From assembly GCA_946626215.1 (NCBI GenBank), contig CAMOUD010000006.1, positions 1 to 40,133 on the forward strand: DNA of 40,133 nucleotides, given 5' to 3'. A program made the position numbers and the translations under genes. The notes under the pieces were generated by a model that did no database searches, was not told the DNA's origin, and saw only the letters and a program-made list of their open reading frames with translations. Within the stretch, counting starts at the first letter, position 1, and each line of letters starts with the position of its first letter. The stretch comes from an uncultured Lachnospiraceae bacterium (GTDB lineage Bacteria; Bacillota; Clostridia; Lachnospirales; Lachnospiraceae). Shown in pieces: positions 1 through 7,612 of the stretch.

Positions 1-66
1 TCTAAGTTAAACGGGGTCACGGCCCGCCATCCCCGCCGCCGGAGCTGCCGGCCAGTATAAGAATAA

Positions 67-102
67 AGACCGCCTGCGCGGATGCTTCCGGTCAGACGGT
101 CT
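67..102 (-). terminator. Candidate rho-independent terminator (minus strand)
   Basis: Arms AGACCGCCTG (67-76) and CAGACGGTCT (93-102) pair with one mismatch; on the minus strand the hairpin is followed by TTTATTCTT. Confidence 0.45.
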
Positions 103-565
103 GAGATCTGTGTATGTTTTCAGAAAAAATCATACCTGAAGATCAATCATTCCCTTGTTCTTTCGGAGTCTTTCCGCATGAAAAACAGCCCCTGCCGCGC
201 AGAAGGGATTCACAGCGATCATATTCATACTCCCGGCATAAGAGCTTCCCGCGCTTCATATCTGTCATAAACCCTTTCTTTTCTTCCTCAGCAGTGAACC
301 CCTTACGATTCTCCGCCTGTCTTTCTGCTTTCTGATGACATCCTACAGGACTTCTTATCTTCAGGACGAAAGGCCCCGGAAATCCAGCAGGACCGGCGGC
401 TGATTCATGCCCCTTCTCACAGGAAACAGATTTCCCCTCAGCCTGTTCTCCGGTTCCTGATTCCAGGATACTGCTCCGTTTTCTTCCTGTCATTCGACCT
501 GCGGTATAAGTTCCGCGTCAGCTTTTTGCTTCCGGCACAGGCACAGAGGACAGGTACTGACATAT

Positions 566-605
566 AAAAAAACAGAAGCCGGTCTCCCGACTTCTGTCTT
601 ATGCA
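566..605. repeat. 40-bp perfect direct repeat, copy 1 (also a minus-strand terminator downstream of the AlbA_2 gene)
   Basis: aaaaaaacagaagccggtctcccgacttctgtcttatgca is identical to 2215-2254. On the minus strand it reads ACAGAAGtCGGgagaCCGgCTTCTGTTTTTTT. Confidence 0.9.
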
Positions 606-637
606 ATTTCCAGCATACATCTTTGCTGAACGGATGA

Positions 638-2080
638 CTATATTCTTACGAATCGCTGTTTATGACTCCTCGGCTTTTCTGGAATAGTCATCTTAATGAG
701 CCCCTTTTCCAGCAGGGGAGTTACATATGCCTGCATAACATAACTGATGGTCCCTATTCCAAAAAACTCCGCGATTTCCTGCCTGCTCCTGGGGACGTTC
801 AAGAACCGCAGCAATAGTTCCTCCCTGTCTGTCAGGCCTTTTCCCGTGGACTCTGCCTGTAACTCCTTATATAACGTGACGGAGAACGTTCCTCTGTCAG
901 CTTCAAATATAGGCTCTTTCAAACCGGCTTCCGCCATTTCCCTTCTTATGGTAGGAATACCGGAATATCTGTTTTCCGCAATACTCATGACCTCCAGGGC
1001 GTTTACCAGAACCGGATTTCTGGTGTCAGGCTGCATTTTCCCCAATTGATCAATTCGAAGCCTGCCATAGATACCTCCGGGGTTTTTGATTTCTATACGA
1101 TCCGGATACATCAGAATCTGAATCGGCATTCCTTCCGTATGCAGACTGTAATCCCTGTGAACCAGCGCATTCAATATAGCTTCCCTGATTGCTGTAACCG
1201 GGTAATCCTGACGATCTTCTCTTTTTCCTGTATCAGGATTGATAATCGTCTTTGTCCGCATATTCTTTCGAACAAACGCAATTGCGCGCTCCAGCATTTC
1301 AGGAATATTTCCTTCCAGCTTTTGATTATCTGAAAACCGTTCTCCTGAAGGTCCCACCTCTCCTATCGTTTTGCCGGGAAGGACCACTGCTGTTATGCAT
1401 AGCTGCGGAAAAAAAGCCTGAGGATATCTACAGAAGAGCATGACTGCGCTCAGGGTAATCTCCTCCTTTCTCCTTATGCTCATCAGTTCATAAATCATTT
1501 CATCCGGCAAAGAACTCAAATTTGGCTTTTCTGATTTCAGGAGCCCTATATACGAATCCAAAAGCTTTTTATCAAGTACAGCAAAAGAAGCTCTCGGAAC
1601 TGCCCGCACATCATCCTGATATTTTTTCCGAAAAGCTTCATAGCTGTAAACTTCATATTCCGTCATAGGCTCGTCACTATCACCTACACGCACATAGGAG
1701 CCCTTAAGACGCCCTCTTCCAAGGTAATAGCAAGGCCGTTCTGTAATATCCATGCCCGGTATTTCAGCAGACACAAACCATTTTCTGTTTTTTTCCACGA
1801 CTGTCATGAGCGGTCTTACTACAGGATTCATCTGAAGACATTGTTCGTTTATCTTTTTTTGAATATCCTGAGGATCATAAACGCCGCACTCGTTATAATT
1901 ATTGCTCTCATCTACTCCAAAAAGAATGACGCCTCCCTCATCTTGGTTGGAAAAACTGGAAAGCGTATCATATAACCTTTTTGGACAACCAGATTCTGCT
2001 GCCTTCAGTTCGATGGTTTGTGTTTCACATTTGTTGTCCTGTATCGTGTTTAATAAATCAAGGAATTCTTCTTTTGTCAT
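638..2080 (-). CDS. AlbA_2 (Schlafen-type) ATP-binding domain protein / putative HTH transcriptional regulator
   Basis: 480-aa ORF. N-terminal 'QTIELKAAESGCPKRLYDTLSSFSNQDEGGVILFGVDES' resembles AlbA_2; 'TAIREAILNALVHRDYS...PIQILMYPDRIEIKNPGGIYG' resembles the ATPase-like C-terminal HATPase_c_4 region; the C-terminal end is wHTH-like. RBS aaggagg upstream. Confidence 0.85.
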   Translation of the reverse strand: MTKEEFLDLLNTIQDNKCETQTIELKAAESGCPKRLYDTLSSFSNQDEGGVILFGVDESNNYNECGVYDPQDIQKKINEQCLQMNPVVRPLMTVVEKNRKWFVSAEIPGMDITERPCYYLGRGRLKGSYVRVGDSDEPMTEYEVYSYEAFRKKYQDDVRAVPRASFAVLDKKLLDSYIGLLKSEKPNLSSLPDEMIYELMSIRRKEEITLSAVMLFCRYPQAFFPQLCITAVVLPGKTIGEVGPSGERFSDNQKLEGNIPEMLERAIAFVRKNMRTKTIINPDTGKREDRQDYPVTAIREAILNALVHRDYSLHTEGMPIQILMYPDRIEIKNPGGIYGRLRIDQLGKMQPDTRNPVLVNALEVMSIAENRYSGIPTIRREMAEAGLKEPIFEADRGTFSVTLYKELQAESTGKGLTDREELLLRFLNVPRSRQEIAEFFGIGTISYVMQAYVTPLLEKGLIKMTIPEKPRSHKQRFVRI

Positions 2081-2103
2081 TGCTGATCCTCCTTAATTTT
2101 ATA

Positions 2104-2137
2104 TACTAAATATAAATAATTTGGTTTTCAACCTTAT
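2104..2137 (-). promoter_or_regulatory. Candidate promoter of the AlbA_2 gene
   Basis: Minus strand TTGAAA-17 bp-TAGTAT, just upstream of aaggagg and the ATG (approximate coordinates). Confidence 0.5.
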
Positions 2138-2147
2138 TATTTGTCTT

Positions 2148-2193
2148 TTTTAGTTAATTATTTTAGTTTTTAAGGAATTAATTTTAGTTTTTA
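2148..2193. repeat. Phased AT-rich direct repeats upstream of the AlbA_2 promoter
   Basis: attttagttttta occurs at 2160-2172 and 2181-2193 (21-bp period); a partial copy ttttagtt starts at 2148. Confidence 0.6.
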
Positions 2194-2214
2194 TGCTATT
2201 CATCCCCGTCTCAA

Positions 2215-2254
2215 AAAAAAACAGAAGCCGGTCTCCCGACTTCTGTCTTATGCA
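2215..2254. repeat. 40-bp perfect direct repeat, copy 2 (terminator immediately 3' of tRNA-Arg)
   Basis: Identical to 566-605; begins at the nucleotide after the tRNA 3' end on the minus strand. Confidence 0.9.
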
Positions 2255-2328
2255 TGTTCCCGACGGGATTCGAACCCACGACCTTCCGCTTAGGAGGCGG
2301 ACGCTCTATCCTGCTGAGCTACGGAAAC
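2255..2328 (-). tRNA. tRNA-Arg (anticodon CCU)
   Basis: Reverse strand gtttccgtagctcagcaggatagagcgtccgcctcctaagcggaaggtcgtgggttcgaatcccgtcgggaaca. Acceptor gtttccg/cgggaac, anticodon stem tccgc/gcgga, loop CTCCTAA, and TTCGAAT T-loop. Confidence 0.95.
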
Positions 2329-2389
2329 ATTTTTCTGTCTGGTTCCGGAGAGGACAGGTCTGCAGCACTGTCCTCAGCGGAACATATTC

Positions 2390-2417
2390 ATTATACAGGT
2401 TTTATCCGGAATGTCAA
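2390..2417 (-). promoter_or_regulatory. Sigma-A type promoter for tRNA-Arg
   Basis: Minus strand TTGACA-16 bp-TATAAT; both hexamers are perfect consensus. Confidence 0.75.
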
Positions 2418-2470
2418 AACCATTTTGGCAAACCATGGGTAGAATCCGTCCCTGAGGCCTGTTTTCCAGC

Positions 2471-3367
2471 TTATCCCAGGCGGATCTCTCCCTGCATCCA
2501 GACAATGCCCTTGAAGCGCCTGCCCGGTTCCGGCTCCCCGTAAAGGTCCTTCTGGTTGATACAGAGACTGAACACCAGTTCGTTGCAGCTGATCCGCATG
2601 ACCCAGACCTTTTCCAGGGTATAGGGATTTTCCGTCAGCCTGCAGCTGATGATCTCGCCCAGGACGTTGTAGAGGTCACATTCGACCCCGGTGGGCATAA
2701 AGGTGGAATCCACCAGGGAATAGAGATCCTCCTGCCGGCGGATCCTGGCCACCAGGCTGGAATAGACGTCCATGTCTCCCAGGGTCAGGGTCCGCATGGC
2801 GTCCTCATTTCCGCTCCTGGCGTTCTGCATCAGGCTCCGTCTGGTCCGGGACCGTTCCCTGCGGATGGCCTGGTCCTCCTCCGTCTTCAGGATGGGCATC
2901 ATAACGGTGCCCTCCACGGACAGGGCGGACAAAGAAACATTGAAGGCAGTCTCCTCCGGCGGCATATTCTGCCAGGCCGCGCCGGCCTTCAGGAAATCCA
3001 CCACGTTCAGGAGACGGAAGATCAGGGTCACGCCCAGACGGAGATCATCGACGGTCCCGGCAAAGCTGGTCCCGTCGATCCTCTCCTCCACCTCCGTGTA
3101 CTCGGTGGTGGAAATATGGCCGTTATGCATATAGGGGATCACGGCGTCATAGATGAATTCCTCATCCGAATCGTAGGTCCCGTACAGGGCGATCCCGTAT
3201 CCCTCTCCCAGATCCATCCGGAATTCCGTCAGCATCAGGTCTTCGCTGCCGGGCAGAGAGGTATAGGCCCTGTAGGTAGGCTTGCTGATCACATCATCGA
3301 TCAGGTTCAGCCGGTCCAGGTTCTTCATGGTCTCTGAAAAACCGATGGCTCGAAAATAAAGATGCAT
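2471..3367 (-). CDS. DUF3881-like conserved hypothetical protein
   Basis: 298-aa ORF 'MHLYFRAIGFSETMKNLDRL...' resembles a Lachnospiraceae-type uncharacterised family; it follows serS closely in the same orientation. Confidence 0.7.
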   Translation of the reverse strand: MHLYFRAIGFSETMKNLDRLNLIDDVISKPTYRAYTSLPGSEDLMLTEFRMDLGEGYGIALYGTYDSDEEFIYDAVIPYMHNGHISTTEYTEVEERIDGTSFAGTVDDLRLGVTLIFRLLNVVDFLKAGAAWQNMPPEETAFNVSLSALSVEGTVMMPILKTEEDQAIRRERSRTRRSLMQNARSGNEDAMRTLTLGDMDVYSSLVARIRRQEDLYSLVDSTFMPTGVECDLYNVLGEIISCRLTENPYTLEKVWVMRISCNELVFSLCINQKDLYGEPEPGRRFKGIVWMQGEIRLG

Positions 3368-3379
3368 CTGGACTCCGTA

Positions 3380-4711
3380 TCAGTGTCTGGGGACCAGGAC
3401 GGTCTGTCCGCCCATGTAGGGCTGCAGAGTGGCAGGGATCAGGACCGTGCCGTCCGCCTGCAGGTTGTTCTCCAGGAAGGCGATCAGCATTCTGGGAGAA
3501 GCGACAACGGTGTTGTTGAGGGTATGGGCCAGGTACTTGCGGCCGTCCGCGCCCTTGACGCGGATGCCCAGTCTCCTTGCCTGAGCGTCGCCCAGGTTGG
3601 AGCAGGAACCTACCTCAAAATACTTCTTCTGTCTGGGAGACCAGGCTTCCACGTCACAGGACTTGACCTTAAGGTCTGCCAGGTCGCCGGAGCAGCACTC
3701 CAGGGTCCGGACCGGAATGTCGATGCTGCGGAACATTTCCACGGTATAGGCCCACATCTTGTCATACCATTCCATGGATTCCTCGGGACGGCAGACCACG
3801 ATCATCTCCTGCTTTTCAAACTGATGGACTCTGTATACGCCTCTCTCCTCGATGCCGTGGGCGCCGGTCTCCTTGCGGAAGCAGGGAGAATAGGAGGTCA
3901 GGGTCTGGGGCAGGCTTTCCTCGTCCAGCATCTGGCCGATGAACTTGCCGATCATGGAATGCTCGGAGGTGCCGATCAGATAGAGGTCCTCGCCCTCGAT
4001 CTTGTACATCATGGCTTCCATTTCGGCGAAGCTCATGACGCCGGTCACCACGTTGGACCGGATCATGAAGGGCGGGATGTGATAATTGAAGCCCTTGCCG
4101 ATCATGAAATCTCTGGCATAGGCCAGGACCGCGGAATGGAGCCTGGCGATATCGCCCTTGAGATAATAGAAGCCGTTGCCGGACACGCGGCCGGCGGACT
4201 CGAACTCGATGCCGTCGAAGCTGTCCATGATGTCCACATGATAGGGGATCTCATAGTCCGGGACCACGGGCTCGCCGTAGCGCTGGATCTCCACGTTCTC
4301 ACTGTCATCTTTTCCGATGGGGACGGAAGGATCGATGATGTTGGGGATGACCAGCATGATCTCCCGGATCCTGGCATCTGCCTTTGCCTTGATGGCATCC
4401 AGCTCCAGCATCCTGGCTTCATCTGCCGCCACCTCAGCCTTTCTGGCATCGACCTGGGCGGAAAGCCTTTCCGCTTCTTCGTTGTCGCCCTGCTTCTGGG
4501 CCCTCTTCATCATGCCCATGAGCTTGCCGATTTCCTTGGAGACCTTATTCTTACCGGAACGGATGGCGTCTGCTTCCGTCTGGGCCCTGCGGGTCTGGTC
4601 ATCCAGCTCGATGACTTCATCCACCAGAGCCAGCTTGGCATCCTGGAATTTCTTGCGGATGTTCTCCTTGACGACTTCCGGGTTCTCTCTTAAAAATCTG
4701 ATATCGATCAT
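3380..4711 (-). CDS. serS: Serine--tRNA ligase
   Basis: 443 aa; 'MIDIRFLRENPEVVKENIRKK', 'LIGTSEHSMIGKF', 'FRKETGAHGIEERGVYRVHQFEKQE' are class II SerRS motifs. Confidence 0.97.
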   Translation of the reverse strand: MIDIRFLRENPEVVKENIRKKFQDAKLALVDEVIELDDQTRRAQTEADAIRSGKNKVSKEIGKLMGMMKRAQKQGDNEEAERLSAQVDARKAEVAADEARMLELDAIKAKADARIREIMLVIPNIIDPSVPIGKDDSENVEIQRYGEPVVPDYEIPYHVDIMDSFDGIEFESAGRVSGNGFYYLKGDIARLHSAVLAYARDFMIGKGFNYHIPPFMIRSNVVTGVMSFAEMEAMMYKIEGEDLYLIGTSEHSMIGKFIGQMLDEESLPQTLTSYSPCFRKETGAHGIEERGVYRVHQFEKQEMIVVCRPEESMEWYDKMWAYTVEMFRSIDIPVRTLECCSGDLADLKVKSCDVEAWSPRQKKYFEVGSCSNLGDAQARRLGIRVKGADGRKYLAHTLNNTVVASPRMLIAFLENNLQADGTVLIPATLQPYMGGQTVLVPRH

Positions 4712-4765
4712 CTTTCCAAATCCTTTCTTACGCCTGCCCTGGGGCGGCCATATTCACAATGTTCA

Positions 4766-4795
4766 ATTATAGCACGTTTCAGGATTCTCCTTCAA
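4766..4795 (-). promoter_or_regulatory. Candidate serS promoter at the end of parB
   Basis: Minus strand TTGAAG-18 bp-TATAAT with an extended -10 (TGCTATAAT). Confidence 0.55.
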
Positions 4796-5744
4796 GCGGA
4801 CCGGTCATTCTGTCGATGATCTTTTCCAGATCCTCGGAGGAATAGAACTCGATCTCCAGCTTTCCTCCCTTTTTCCCCTTGGGCCTGATGGAGACCTTGG
4901 TGCCCAGGGCCGCCTTCATCTTCTTTTCCAGGTCCCTGTAGATCCTTTCCATGGCCGGGTCCTTTTTCTTCCCGGCAGGCTTTTTCTTCGCCTTTCCTCC
5001 CATGGAAGCGATCAGGGCCTCCGTCTCCCGGACGCTCAGGTTCTCTTCCAGGATCTTCCTGGCGGTCCGGACCTGGTCTTCCGGTTCCTTAAGGCCTGAC
5101 AGGCACCTGGCATGGCCGGCGGAGAGCTTTCCCTCTTCCACCATCTGCTGTACTTCCTCCTCCAGGTTCAGCAGGCGGAGGGCATTGGCAATGACCGGCC
5201 GGCTCTTGGAGACCCTCTCTCCGATCTGTTCCTGGGTCAGGGAGAATTCCTCCATGAGCCTTCTGTAGGCCCTGGCCTCCTCCATGGGATTGAGGTCCTC
5301 TCTCTGGAGGTTTTCGATCAGGGCCAGTTCCATGACGGTCTGCTCGCTGTCTGTCCGGATAATGACCGGGACCTCCTTGAGGCCCGCCTGCATGCAGGCC
5401 CGCCAGCGGCGCTCGCCGGCAATGATCTCGTAGTATCCTTCCTTTTCCCTGACCAGGATAGGCTGGAGAAGGCCGTACCTTCCGATGGAATCCGCCAGCT
5501 CTGCCAGGGACTCTTCATCAAAGGTCCTGCGGGGCTGGTCCCGGTTGGGCTCGATCTGGGAGATCCGGACCAGGACCTGGCCCTTTCCCTCTCTGGCCTT
5601 TTCCTCCGCCTTCTTCCTGGCGGCCTCTTCCTCTTCGATCCTTCTTTCCTTTGCCCTCTGCTCCGCCCTGGATTCCGACGCAGGTCTGGACTGCGGGATC
5701 AGGGCGTCCAGGCCTCTGCCGAGGCCTCCGTGCCTTTTTGCCAT
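4779..5744 (-). CDS. parB: ParB/Spo0J chromosome-partitioning protein
   Basis: 'GRGLDALIP', 'EPNRDQPRRTFDEESLAELADSI', 'IIAGERRWRA', 'LIENLQREDLNPMEEA' are ParB hallmarks. Confidence 0.97.
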   Translation of the reverse strand: MAKRHGGLGRGLDALIPQSRPASESRAEQRAKERRIEEEEAARKKAEEKAREGKGQVLVRISQIEPNRDQPRRTFDEESLAELADSIGRYGLLQPILVREKEGYYEIIAGERRWRACMQAGLKEVPVIIRTDSEQTVMELALIENLQREDLNPMEEARAYRRLMEEFSLTQEQIGERVSKSRPVIANALRLLNLEEEVQQMVEEGKLSAGHARCLSGLKEPEDQVRTARKILEENLSVRETEALIASMGGKAKKKPAGKKKDPAMERIYRDLEKKMKAALGTKVSIRPKGKKGGKLEIEFYSSEDLEKIIDRMTGPLEGES

Positions 5745-5776
5745 CTTCTTCTCTCCTCCTTACCGGAATCCGGATC

Positions 5777-6577
5777 TTATGAAAAGTCCTCTTCCATGTC
5801 CCCTGCTTCGTCTCCCTCGTCTGTCTCGATGATCTCCCTGGCCAGGGCCACATAGGCTCTGGCGCCGGCAGACCTGGGATCATAGCTGGTGATGGGCTCT
5901 CCATAGGAGGGGGCTTCCGCCAGCTTGATGTTCCTGGGGATCAGGGTCTTATAGACTCTCTGGTCCACGTTTTCCCGGACGTTCTCCACCACCTGCTGGG
6001 ACAGGTTGGTCCTGGCGTCATACATGGTGAAGACAATGCCCTCGATGTCCAGGCTGGAATTAAGGCGCATCCGGACCAGGTTGATGGTATGGATCAGCTG
6101 GGACAGGCCCTCCAGAGCGTAGTATTCGCACTGGATGGGGACCAGGACCGAATCGGCAGCCGTCATGGCATTGACGGTCAGGACGCTCAGGGAGGGCGGG
6201 CAGTCCAGGATCACGTAGTCGTAGTCATCCCTTATGAAATCCAGCACGTCCCGGAGGATATATTCCTTGTGCTCGATGCCGATCAGCTCGATCTCCGCCG
6301 CGGCCAGGTTGACATTGGCGGCGATCAGGTCCACTCCGGGCACCACCTCCCGGAGGATGGCCTCATTGACGGAACAGTCATCCAGCAGGAGCTCGTATAC
6401 GGTATTTTCTACTTCATTCTTATCTACGCCGAAGCCGCTGGTGGTATTGCCCTGGGGGTCCATGTCAATGATCAGGACCTTCTTTCCTTCCTCTGCCAGG
6501 GCGGCAGTCAGGTTGATGGAGGTCGTGGTCTTGCCGACCCCTCCCTTCTGGTTGGCGATTGCTATGATCTTTCCCAT
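5777..6577 (-). CDS. parA: ParA/Soj chromosome-partitioning ATPase
   Basis: 'IAIANQKGGVGKTTTSINLTAAL' deviant Walker A; 'YVILDCPPSLSVLTVNAM'. Confidence 0.97.
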   Translation of the reverse strand: MGKIIAIANQKGGVGKTTTSINLTAALAEEGKKVLIIDMDPQGNTTSGFGVDKNEVENTVYELLLDDCSVNEAILREVVPGVDLIAANVNLAAAEIELIGIEHKEYILRDVLDFIRDDYDYVILDCPPSLSVLTVNAMTAADSVLVPIQCEYYALEGLSQLIHTINLVRMRLNSSLDIEGIVFTMYDARTNLSQQVVENVRENVDQRVYKTLIPRNIKLAEAPSYGEPITSYDPRSAGARAYVALAREIIETDEGDEAGDMEEDFS

Positions 6578-6600
6578 TCTGTAATGTTTCCTCGCTTTTT

Positions 6601-7329
6601 CTATCGGATCGGGTCTTTGGCCGGCGTTCCGGCCTTCCGGGGATACCGGCCCGGCGTCTCTTTTACCTTGCGGATCAGGACCAGGGTCCTGCCGTAGTCT
6701 GTTTCCGGAAGGACAAAGGACTCTGTCCTTTCCACCCTGCCTCCCAGGATCTGTATGGCTCTTTTTCCTTCTTCCAGCTCCTGCTCTGCCTTTTCCGACT
6801 TATAGGCCGCAAAGAGGCCTCCCTTTCTGATAAAGGGCAGGCAGTACTCCGAAAGGACCGCCGCAGAAGCCACGGCCCTGGAACAGCAAAGGTCATACGT
6901 TTCCCTGTGCCTTTTATCCCTGGCCAGCTCCTCGGCTCTGGCATGGATGGTCCTGACATTGGAAAGCCCCAGCTTTTCCGCGGTATCATCCAGGAACCGG
7001 ATCCGTTTGTTCAGGGAATCCATGAGGGTGACCTCCATGTCCGGGAAGGCGATGGCAAGGACCAGGCCCGGAAAACCGGCTCCGGTCCCCACGTCGATCA
7101 TGCGCTTTCCCCGCATTGTTTCACGTGAAACGATCCTGACCAGGGACAGGCAGTCCAGGAAGTGTTTGGTATAGACATCTTCCTCTTCCGTAATGGCCGT
7201 CAGGTTCATGACCCTGTTCCATTCCGTCAGGTTCTCATAATAGGTCCTGAATCCGGCCAGCTGGTCCTCTGTCAGGGAAAGGCCCATGGAAGAAAGCCGG
7301 CGGATAAAATCTTTCTCTGTCTGTGTCAT
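6601..7329 (-). CDS. rsmG: 16S rRNA (guanine(527)-N7)-methyltransferase RsmG
   Basis: 'MIDVGTGAGFPGLVLAIAFPDMEVTLMDSLNKRIRFL' GidB motif. Listed ORF starts at TTG 7353; the internal ATG at 7329 (MTQTEKDF) is an alternative start. Confidence 0.93.
   Translation of the reverse strand: MTQTEKDFIRRLSSMGLSLTEDQLAGFRTYYENLTEWNRVMNLTAITEEEDVYTKHFLDCLSLVRIVSRETMRGKRMIDVGTGAGFPGLVLAIAFPDMEVTLMDSLNKRIRFLDDTAEKLGLSNVRTIHARAEELARDKRHRETYDLCCSRAVASAAVLSEYCLPFIRKGGLFAAYKSEKAEQELEEGKRAIQILGGRVERTESFVLPETDYGRTLVLIRKVKETPGRYPRKAGTPAKDPIR
7117..7132. promoter_or_regulatory. parS-like site inside rsmG
   Basis: TGTTTCACGTGAAACG; 15/16 match to TGTTTCACGTGAAACA. Confidence 0.88.
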
Positions 7330-7349
7330 AAGGCTTATCGGACCCCTTA

Positions 7350-7574
7350 TCAATAAATGTGCCGGATCTCATCCTCCCGGATCCCGAAGGTATCCAGGAA
7401 TTCCCGGAGGTCCTCCTCGGACCGGATCAGCATCTCGTCGATGAACTTTCCTGTTTCACGTGAAACAAATCCGGCGGTCTTTTCGCCGGTGCAGATGCTG
7501 CTGCGGATGGCGGGCTGGAGCTTTTCTCTGTCAAAGGTGCGGCGTTCCTGTTTTTTCTTTCCGAAAAACAGCAT
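7350..7574 (-). CDS. Small conserved hypothetical protein (74 aa)
   Basis: ORF between mnmG and rsmG on the same strand: 'MLFFGKKKQERRTFDREKLQPAIRSSICTGEKTAGFVSRETGKFIDEMLIRSEEDLREFLDTFGI'. Confidence 0.75.
   Translation of the reverse strand: MLFFGKKKQERRTFDREKLQPAIRSSICTGEKTAGFVSRETGKFIDEMLIRSEEDLREFLDTFGIREDEIRHIY
7452..7467. promoter_or_regulatory. parS site inside the 74-aa ORF
   Basis: Perfect TGTTTCACGTGAAACA. Confidence 0.93.
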
Positions 7575-7612
7575 GGTTCCCTCCTTGTTCTGAAAGCTTT
7601 CTATGCTGCTGC

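Noticed and set aside
438-620. 60-aa minus ORF MYAGNCIRQKSGDRLLFFYMS...
   Set aside because: It runs through the terminator hairpin repeat; coding is unlikely.
2193-2543. Plus-strand ORFs across the tRNA (MLFIPVSKKNRSRSPDFCLMHVPDGIRTHDLPLRRRTLYPAEL...)
   Set aside because: The peptide is the familiar artefact of translating an antisense tRNA gene.
4712-4778. Possible T-box leader upstream of serS
   Set aside because: The serS leader is only about 67 bp and lacks T-box and specifier-loop signatures; it carries a simple promoter.
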